NCBI GenBank assembly: GCA_017458025.1
Contig: JAFTGG010000110.1
Coordinates: forward strand, 1-9,937
Length of the DNA: 9,937 nucleotides
Direction: 5' to 3'
Source of the DNA: Oscillospiraceae bacterium
Lineage (GTDB): Bacteria; Bacillota; Clostridia; Oscillospirales; Oscillospiraceae
The position numbers and the translations under genes were made by a program. This document shows, one piece after another, positions 5,810 through 9,937 of this stretch. The notes beneath the pieces were generated by a model. The model was not told where the DNA came from and did no database searches. It was given only the letters and a program-made list of their open reading frames with translations. Each line of letters begins with the position of its first letter. Position 1 is the stretch's first letter.

Positions 5810-6547
5810 CTATACCTTCATCAGCGGCACCTTCTCGCCGCAAAGCCGCCTCGCGATGTTGCGCGTCGCGCGGCGGGCGGGGGAGTAGTAGCCGAAACCG
5901 TCGACCTTGCCCTTGCCCAGCAGCGTGGGCAGGTCTTCGTCCTCCGGCACGACGCCGAGCAACGGAAGCCCCGCCGCGTCCATCGCGTCGTCGATGTTGG
6001 CGCGCAGCGATTTGAGCAGCTTGCGGCGCAGGCGGTTCACCACCAGATGCACGCTGCCCGGAAAGTCATGCAGCTCCATCACCGTGCGCTGCGCGTCGCG
6101 CAGGCACGACGGCTCCGTCGTCGAGACGACGATGACGCGGTCGGCGTCCTGCGTCGCGAGACGAAACGACTCGCCCAGACCCGCGCCGCCGTCGAGCAGG
6201 CAGAAGTCGAACGACTCGCGCGCCGTATCCAGCAGGGCGCGCATGCCGTCGGGGGAGGAGAGCGCCGCCTCGGTCGTCACCGGCGCGGTCAGGAGGCAGA
6301 GGTTTTGCAGCCTCGGGTGCCGGACCGCCGCTTCACCCAGCGCCGCGCGGCCCGCGACCACGTCGGAGAAGTCCATCAGCACGCGGTCGCTCAGCCCCAG
6401 CGCAAGGTCGAGGTCGCGCAGGCCCACGTCGCAGTCAAGCAGCAGCGTGCGCTTGCCGAGCGTGGCGAGCGCCGCGCCGATGAGCGCGGTCAATGAAGTT
6501 TTTCCCGTGCCGCCCTTGCCGGACACGACGGCTACTACTTGACCCAA
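5810..6547 (-). CDS. MinD-like ParA-superfamily ATPase lacking the membrane-targeting tail
   Basis: A deviant Walker A P-loop ATPase; relatives position the division septum or other cellular cargo. The 245-residue product shows SGKGGTGKTS (9-18) with the signature lysine K11 and catalytic K16, the A' region LLLDCDVGLRDLDLALGL (35-52), and a Walker B segment CLLDGGAGLG (116-125) where MinD usually has DSPAGIE. The segments VGLRDLDLALGLSDRV and MDFSDVVAGR match MinD much better than Soj/ParA or FlhG. The protein ends IARRLCGEKVPLMKV, exactly where MinD would continue into its C-terminal amphipathic membrane anchor, so that anchor is missing. The start is TTG 6547, supported by AAGGAG 7 nt upstream that overlaps the rsmG stop. 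No minC or minE is visible nearby. Cell division or positioning is a family-level inference. Confidence 0.85.
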   Translation of the reverse strand: MGQVVAVVSGKGGTGKTSLTALIGAALATLGKRTLLLDCDVGLRDLDLALGLSDRVLMDFSDVVAGRAALGEAAVRHPRLQNLCLLTAPVTTEAALSSPDGMRALLDTARESFDFCLLDGGAGLGESFRLATQDADRVIVVSTTEPSCLRDAQRTVMELHDFPGSVHLVVNRLRRKLLKSLRANIDDAMDAAGLPLLGVVPEDEDLPTLLGKGKVDGFGYYSPARRATRNIARRLCGEKVPLMKV

Positions 6548-6554
6548 GGCTTGT

Positions 6555-6560
6555 CTCCTT
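6555..6560 (-). promoter_or_regulatory. Ribosome binding site of the MinD-like gene (supports a TTG start)
   Basis: AAGGAG on the minus strand lies 7 nt from TTG 6547 and overlaps the TAA stop of rsmG (6561-6559). The product then begins MGQVVAVVSGKGG, the normal distance from the P-loop. Confidence 0.8.
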
Positions 6561-7254
6561 ACAGCGGTTTTTTCTTGATCTGCCCGTAGGCGCGGGGATA
6601 CTGCTTTGGCGTGGGCTTCACCTTGCCGATGACGATCACGCGATGCTTTATGCCGCTCGTCGGGATCGTATAGTCCTCGACGCGGTTCAGCTCGCCGCCG
6701 AGGGTTTCGATCGCGCGCTTTGCGTTATCCAGCTCGGCGTCGGAGTCGACGCATTTCATCGCGAGGTGCTGCCCGCCTGTCTTGTCGAGCGGCAGGCACA
6801 GCTCGCACAGCGCCGGCAGCGGCGCCACCGCGCGCGACGCCGCTATGTCGAACGACTCGCGATGCGCCGCGGCGTATTCCTCCGCGCGGGCGTGGACCGC
6901 GTCCACGCCCGATAAGCCAAGCGTTTGACAGGCTTCGCGCAGAAAGTCGACGCGCTTGCCCGTGCCGTCGAGCAGCGTGATATCCGCGCGCTCGCGCAGG
7001 ATACGCAGCGGCACGCCGGGGAACCCCGCGCCCGTGCCGACGTCGATCGCGCGCTTGCCGTCGAAATCGGTAACCGCCAGCAGCGCCGCGCTGTCGAGCA
7101 GGTGCAGCCGCGCAAAGTCGGCGTCGTCCGTGATGGCGGTCAGGTTCATCACCCGGTTCCGCTCCAGCACAAGGCGCGCGAAGGCTTCCAGCGGTTCCGC
7201 CTTTGCGGCGTCAAGGCCCAGCTCCGTCAGGCCCCGGCGCAGAATATCAAGCAT
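6559..7254 (-). CDS. rsmG: 16S rRNA (guanine527-N7)-methyltransferase RsmG
   Basis: Methylates G527 of 16S rRNA in the small ribosomal subunit using S-adenosylmethionine; loss of this function gives low-level streptomycin resistance in several bacteria. The 231-residue product has the family landmarks in order: RNRVMNLTAITD (32-43), the SAM-binding loop DVGTGAGFPGVPLRI (71-85), DGTGKRVDFL (96-105), SRAVAPLPAL (140-149), and the C-terminal KPTPKQYPRAYGQIKKKPL (213-231), close to the usual PKKYPR..G ending. The start is ATG 7254, only 6 nt after the mscL stop. No clear ribosome binding site is visible, so translation probably depends on coupling with mscL. In many Bacillota rsmG sits just before noc/parA/parB; here it lies downstream of parB, serS and mscL. 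Confidence 0.96.
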   Translation of the reverse strand: MLDILRRGLTELGLDAAKAEPLEAFARLVLERNRVMNLTAITDDADFARLHLLDSAALLAVTDFDGKRAIDVGTGAGFPGVPLRILRERADITLLDGTGKRVDFLREACQTLGLSGVDAVHARAEEYAAAHRESFDIAASRAVAPLPALCELCLPLDKTGGQHLAMKCVDSDAELDNAKRAIETLGGELNRVEDYTIPTSGIKHRVIVIGKVKPTPKQYPRAYGQIKKKPL

Positions 7255-7260
7255 ACGCAG

Positions 7261-7692
7261 TTACTTTTGCTCCTTGAGCAGGTCGCGGATCTCGGTGAGC
7301 AGCTTCTCCTCGGCGGAGGGCTCGGCCGGCGCGGCGGCTTCCTCTTCCTCCTCTTTCTTCTTCAGCTTCGCGGCCATCTCCGACGCCTTATTCATCGCCT
7401 TGATGACGCTGAACAGCACGAGCGCGATGACGAGGAAGTTGATGATGGTGCCGACGAAGGTGCCGAGGCCGAGCACGATCGCCTCGCTGTCCGCCGTGGC
7501 GGCGCGCAGCGTAATGTTCAGCGCGTCGGTGTTCGGGCTGTTGAAGATCGCCGCGAGCAGGGGAGTGATGACGTCGCCGACGAGCGAGCCGGTGATGGCC
7601 GCGAACGCGCCGCCGATGATGACGCCGATCGCCATATCCATGACGTTGCCCTTGAGGGCGAAAGCTTTGAACTCTTCGATAAATTTCTTCAT
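7261..7692 (-). CDS. mscL: Large-conductance mechanosensitive channel MscL
   Basis: A pentameric cytoplasmic-membrane channel that opens under high membrane tension and releases solutes during hypo-osmotic shock. The 143-residue product is typical. An N-terminal amphipathic helix (MKKFIEEFKAFALKGN) leads into TM1 with the family signature NVMDMAIGVIIGGAF (16-30) and ITGSLVGDVITPL (33-45). A periplasm-type loop covers about 46-72, and TM2 contains GTFVGTIINFLVIALVLF (77-94). The cytoplasmic tail has a charged KKKEEEEE run (111-118) and the conserved C-terminal helix EEKLLTEIRDLLKEQ. AAGGAG at 7702-7707 lies 9 nt before the ATG. It overlaps no neighbour but is only 6 nt from rsmG, so the two are probably co-transcribed. 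Confidence 0.97.
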   Translation of the reverse strand: MKKFIEEFKAFALKGNVMDMAIGVIIGGAFAAITGSLVGDVITPLLAAIFNSPNTDALNITLRAATADSEAIVLGLGTFVGTIINFLVIALVLFSVIKAMNKASEMAAKLKKKEEEEEAAAPAEPSAEEKLLTEIRDLLKEQK

Positions 7693-7816
7693 GCCGGTGT
7701 TCTCCTTATATATAATTATTTTTTATTGGGGACGAGTTTTTCCGTGCCGCCCGCGTCCGCACCGCTGTGCGTCCTTTTCCCATGTCAACCGCTTCGCCGG
7801 GTTGCCTCGGGAGCCC
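7693..7816 (-). other. 124-nt gap between serS and mscL, candidate mscL promoter region
   Basis: An AT-rich block (about 7705-7730), containing ATAATTATATATAAGG on the minus strand, sits just before the mscL ribosome binding site and could hold a -10 element, but I cannot pair it with a convincing -35. A TTGACA at 7788-7783 has no matching -10 at normal spacing. Small hairpins are possible at 7758-7771 (CGCAC/GTGCG, 4-nt loop) and 7786-7804 (CAACC/GGTTG). Neither has a U-tract on the minus strand, so no terminator after serS is evident. Confidence 0.35.
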
Positions 7817-9136
7817 TTATTTTTGAGGGATCAGTCGTTCTGTTCCTCCCATATAAGGCCGCAAAACGGCGGGGATATTTACGCTGCCGTCGGCGCGCAG
7901 ATTGTTCTCCAGAAACGCGATGAGCATGCGCGGCGGCGCGACGACGGTGTTGTTGAGCGTGTGGGGGAGGTACAGCCTGCCGTCCGCGCCCTTCACGCGG
8001 ATCTTGAGGCGGCGCGCCTGCGCGTCGCCGAGGTTGGAGCAGGAGCAGACCTCGAAATACTTCTTCTGACGCGGGGACCACGCCTCGATGTCGCAGCTCT
8101 TGACCTTGAGGTCGGCGAGGTCGCCGGAGCAACATTCGAGCTGGCGCACGGGGATATCCATAGAGCGGAACAGCTCGACGCTGTACTGCCACATCTTCTC
8201 ATACCACTTCATCGAATCCTCGGGCCGGCAGACGACGATCATCTCCTGCTTCTCGAATTGGTGGATACGGTAGACGCCGCGCTCCTCGATGCCGTGCGCG
8301 CCCTTTTCCTTGCGGAAGCAGGGGGAGTAGGACGTGAGCGTCAGGGGCAGCTCGCCCTCGGTCACGATCTGGTCGAGGAAGCGGCCGATCATCGAGTGCT
8401 CGCTCGTGCCGATCAGGTACAGGTCCTCGCCCTCGATCTTGTACATCATGGAATCCATATCGTTCTGGCTCATGACGCCCTCGACCACGTTGCCGTGGAT
8501 CATGAACGGCGGGATACAATAGGTGAAGCCCTTGCCGATCATGAAGTCGCGCGCGTAGGCGATGACCGCCTCGTGCAGCCGCGCGACGTCGCCGAGCAGA
8601 TAGTAGAAGCCGTTGCCGCTGACGCGCAGCGCGGAGTCGATGTCGATGCCGGCAAAGCTCGCCATGATGTCGGTGTGGTAGGGGACTTCAAAGTCAGGCA
8701 CCTTTGGCTCGCCGAAGCGCTGCACCTCGACGTTCGCGCTGTCGTCCGGCCCGATGGGCACGCTGGGGTCGATGATGTTTGGGATCAGCAGCATGTCGTG
8801 ATGCAGCTTCGCCTCGTAGTCGGCCTCCCGCGCTTCCAGCTCGGAGAGGCGGGCGTCGTTCGCCTTGACCTCCGCCATGTTGGCGTCGATCTGCTTCTGG
8901 AGCTCGTCCTTCTCCGCGCCCTCCGCCTTTTTGAGCCTGCCGAACAGCGGGCCGTTCGCCTTGGAGAGCTGGTTGCGCTTCGCGCGCAGCTCGCTCGCCT
9001 CGGTGATGGCGGCGCGGAGCTTCGCGTCGAGGTCGATCACCTCGTCGACGAGGGGCAGCTTCACGTCCTGAAACTTCTTTTTGATGTTTTCCCGCACCGC
9101 GTCGGGGTTTTCGCGAATGAATTTGATGTCAAGCAT
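7817..9136 (-). CDS. serS: Seryl-tRNA synthetase
   Basis: A class II synthetase that charges tRNA(Ser), and tRNA(Sec) where present, in the cytoplasm. The 439-residue product starts MLDIKFIRENPDAV, and residues about 30-112 form the antiparallel coiled-coil arm that grips the tRNA variable arm. The catalytic domain carries LIGTSEHSMIGRF (241-253; many SerRS have LIPTAEVPL here), motif 2 CFRKEKGAHG followed by ERGVYRIHQFEKQEM (285-299), the serine/ATP site segments CSGDLADLKVKS and CSCSNLGDAQARR (364-376), and motif 3 VVAPPRMLIAFLENN (398-412) where many SerRS have LAVGRTLVAILEN. These variants look coherent, as in a divergent clostridial SerRS subgroup, and not like damage. AAGGAG lies 7 nt upstream, and a parS site stands directly before it. 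Confidence 0.97.
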   Translation of the reverse strand: MLDIKFIRENPDAVRENIKKKFQDVKLPLVDEVIDLDAKLRAAITEASELRAKRNQLSKANGPLFGRLKKAEGAEKDELQKQIDANMAEVKANDARLSELEAREADYEAKLHHDMLLIPNIIDPSVPIGPDDSANVEVQRFGEPKVPDFEVPYHTDIMASFAGIDIDSALRVSGNGFYYLLGDVARLHEAVIAYARDFMIGKGFTYCIPPFMIHGNVVEGVMSQNDMDSMMYKIEGEDLYLIGTSEHSMIGRFLDQIVTEGELPLTLTSYSPCFRKEKGAHGIEERGVYRIHQFEKQEMIVVCRPEDSMKWYEKMWQYSVELFRSMDIPVRQLECCSGDLADLKVKSCDIEAWSPRQKKYFEVCSCSNLGDAQARRLKIRVKGADGRLYLPHTLNNTVVAPPRMLIAFLENNLRADGSVNIPAVLRPYMGGTERLIPQK

Positions 9137-9151
9137 TGATTTTCTCCTTAA

Positions 9152-9167
9152 CGTTTCACGTGAAACA
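9152..9167. promoter_or_regulatory. parS: parS centromere-like site bound by ParB/Spo0J
   Basis: CGTTTCACGTGAAACA contains the perfect 14-nt palindrome GTTTCACGTGAAAC and differs only at its first base from the palindromic parS form TGTTTCACGTGAAACA. It lies in the 33-nt gap between the membrane coiled-coil gene and serS, beside the serS ribosome binding site (9144-9149). The 3' end of parB is about 600 bp away on the same strand, so the cognate DNA-binding protein is at hand. ParB nucleates here and spreads to form the partition complex that segregates the origin region. Confidence 0.93.
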
Positions 9168-9169
9168 AT

Positions 9170-9760
9170 TCACGGGGTTTCCACAATTTGTTCCATGCCG
9201 GCCGCCCTGCATATTTCTTCAAAATGGGTTTTGGTAAACGGCTCGGGGTTCCCGTCCGAGAACATGCCCTCTGCGTAAGCATATCTGAGTCTGCTGTCAA
9301 TCAAGCCGCGGCAGAGCTCATAGTCCTCATGCGTGTAGGCGTATTCCAGCATGGCGACATCGCTATCGTACATGAGGCGATTGCCCGTTTCCAGCAGCAT
9401 GCTATTCTCGTTTTCCAGCGCTTTGTTGCGCTCTTCCAGCTCTTCGATCTGGGACAAAAGCGCCGCGCTCTCCGCCTCCAGCGCCTCGACCTGCCGCTCC
9501 AGCGCGACATTGCGGTCCAGCGTCGATTGCAGCGTACTCGCGCTGCCGCGCAGCTCGGAGAGCACTTGATCGGTGCTGCGCTGGTTCATGAAGAACGACC
9601 ACAGCAGCAGGGAAAACGCCACAATAAATAGTATGAAGATATAGCCGTAGACACGCTTTTGGCCTGTTTTTTGGTCGAGCGGCGTTTCCTCCGGCTCCGG
9701 CGGGGGAGTGGGGTCGGCGAGCTGCTCGTCCCTGGAGTGCTCGTGAATAAAGTCGGTCAT
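9170..9760 (-). CDS. Unidentified single-pass membrane protein with a coiled coil
   Basis: I do not recognise this 196-residue protein. The N-terminal tail (1-37) is acidic and proline-rich (PTPPPEPEETP). A basic patch KTGQKR (31-36) precedes one membrane segment, YIFILFIVAFSLLLWSFF (40-57), which by the positive-inside rule places the N-terminus in the cytoplasm and the rest outside. Residues about 63-126 form a strong coiled coil (VALERQVEALEAESAALLSQ and onward), and the C-terminal 65 residues (from YDSDVAML) look like a small folded domain. The topology resembles divisome proteins such as FtsL/DivIC, but that is only a shape similarity. The start overlaps the parB stop by 4 nt (ATGA), with AAGGAGG 8 nt upstream. 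In other Clostridia a membrane protein of the DUF4446 type often occupies this parB-serS slot; this sequence does not look like it. Confidence 0.85.
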   Translation of the reverse strand: MTDFIHEHSRDEQLADPTPPPEPEETPLDQKTGQKRVYGYIFILFIVAFSLLLWSFFMNQRSTDQVLSELRGSASTLQSTLDRNVALERQVEALEAESAALLSQIEELEERNKALENENSMLLETGNRLMYDSDVAMLEYAYTHEDYELCRGLIDSRLRYAYAEGMFSDGNPEPFTKTHFEEICRAAGMEQIVETP

Positions 9761-9937
9761 TTGCTGTTCCTCCTTTTGATGAGCGCCAGCGCGTCGAGCA
9801 GGTCGTTCAGGTCGTCCATGCCGTAGTAATCCAGCTCGATCTTGCCTTTCTTCCTGCCCGGCACGATGCGGCAGCCGCGGCCCAGCTTGTCCGTCAGCTC
9901 GCTCGCCGCCAGCTTGGTGTAGTTGATCGCCTCGGCG
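9757..9937 (-). CDS. parB: Chromosome-partitioning protein ParB, C-terminal end only
   Basis: The last 59 residues of ParB (Spo0J) are visible; the gene continues beyond the right edge. The frame reads YTKLAASELTDKLGRGCRIV, then GRKKGKIELDYYGMDDLNDL, ending KRRNSK. This matches the ParB C-terminal dimerisation domain: the LxxxLGxxxxI segment, a KGKIELDYY strand, and a final leucine-rich helix. ParB binds parS, uses CTP to clamp and spread on DNA, and works with ParA in origin segregation; those N-terminal and central parts lie outside the window. The TGA stop overlaps the ATG of the next gene, and the AAGGAGG of that gene is inside parB. A parS site lies about 600 bp downstream. Confidence 0.9.
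   Translation of the reverse strand, partial: AEAINYTKLAASELTDKLGRGCRIVPGRKKGKIELDYYGMDDLNDLLDALALIKRRNSK
9769..9775 (-). promoter_or_regulatory. Strong ribosome binding site of the membrane coiled-coil gene
   Basis: AAGGAGG within the last codons of parB lies 8 nt before ATG 9760. Together with the ATGA overlap it shows that the unidentified gene is a real, coupled member of the parB transcript. Confidence 0.8.

Noticed and set aside
5810..6547. Soj/ParA partner of ParB
   Set aside because: The segments after the P-loop match MinD (VGLRDLDLALGL, DFSDVVAGR) and lack the Soj-type IDxDPQGN signature. A true parA is expected outside the window.
7760..7788. Promoter from TTGACA at 7788-7783 (minus strand) for mscL
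   Set aside because: At 17-nt spacing the -10 position reads GCGGTG, which is not a plausible -10 element.
968..9139. Long plus-strand open frames antisense to alaX, the GH3 gene, aspS, rsmG, mscL and serS
   Set aside because: Their translations are Arg/Ala/His-rich with no recognisable domains, they lie opposite well-supported genes, and they are expected as shadows in GC-rich coding DNA.

Overview
The window looks like the origin-proximal part of the chromosome of a GC-rich member of the Bacillota, most likely class Clostridia. The pointers are the gene families (ParB, SerRS, MscL, RsmG, a MinD-like ATPase, methylglyoxal synthase, AspRS), the strong AAGGAG-type ribosome binding sites, the start-stop overlaps, and a near-perfect parS site of the Bacillus type. 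This placement comes from protein and motif recognition alone. The base composition is high in G+C by eye, so long antisense open frames are common and were discarded.

Layout. At the left edge a plus-strand gene, cut at its 5' end, encodes the C-terminal half of an NhaC-family Na+/H+ antiporter (1-839). It converges on a long minus-strand block across a bidirectional terminator (854-886). Everything to the right is on the minus strand. In transcription order from right to left it runs: the 3' end of parB (from the window edge to 9757); an unidentified single-pass membrane coiled-coil protein (9760-9170); serS (9136-7817); mscL (7692-7261); rsmG (7254-6559); a MinD-like ATPase with a TTG start (6547-5810); a methylglyoxal synthase-like gene (5704-5288); a strong terminator (5242-5214) and a palindrome-rich leader; aspS (5072-3306); a GH3 lipoprotein (3309-2041); and an AlaX-type alanyl-tRNA editing protein (2029-875).

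The right part holds chromosome-partition functions. The parB tail and a parS site (9152-9167) lie about 600 bp apart, and the parS sits in the 33-nt gap just upstream of the serS ribosome binding site. The minus-strand genes are probably transcribed away from oriC, which would lie to the right; this is inferred from the parB/parS context. The central part mixes translation (SerRS, RsmG), osmotic protection (MscL) and a MinD-like protein that stops where ordinary MinD would begin its membrane-targeting tail. The left part is a tightly packed aspS-GH3-alaX unit combining tRNA charging, tRNA proofreading and probable cell-wall amino-sugar hydrolysis.

Most genes are ordinary housekeeping genes. 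The parts that deserve a second look are the parS position, the uncharacterised coiled-coil protein between parB and serS, the tail-less MinD-like ATPase, a methylglyoxal synthase-like protein with an altered active-site loop, and the series of palindromes filling the aspS leader. I saw no tRNA or rRNA genes, no insertion sequence, no CRISPR array and no clear sign of an undescribed defence or mobile system.
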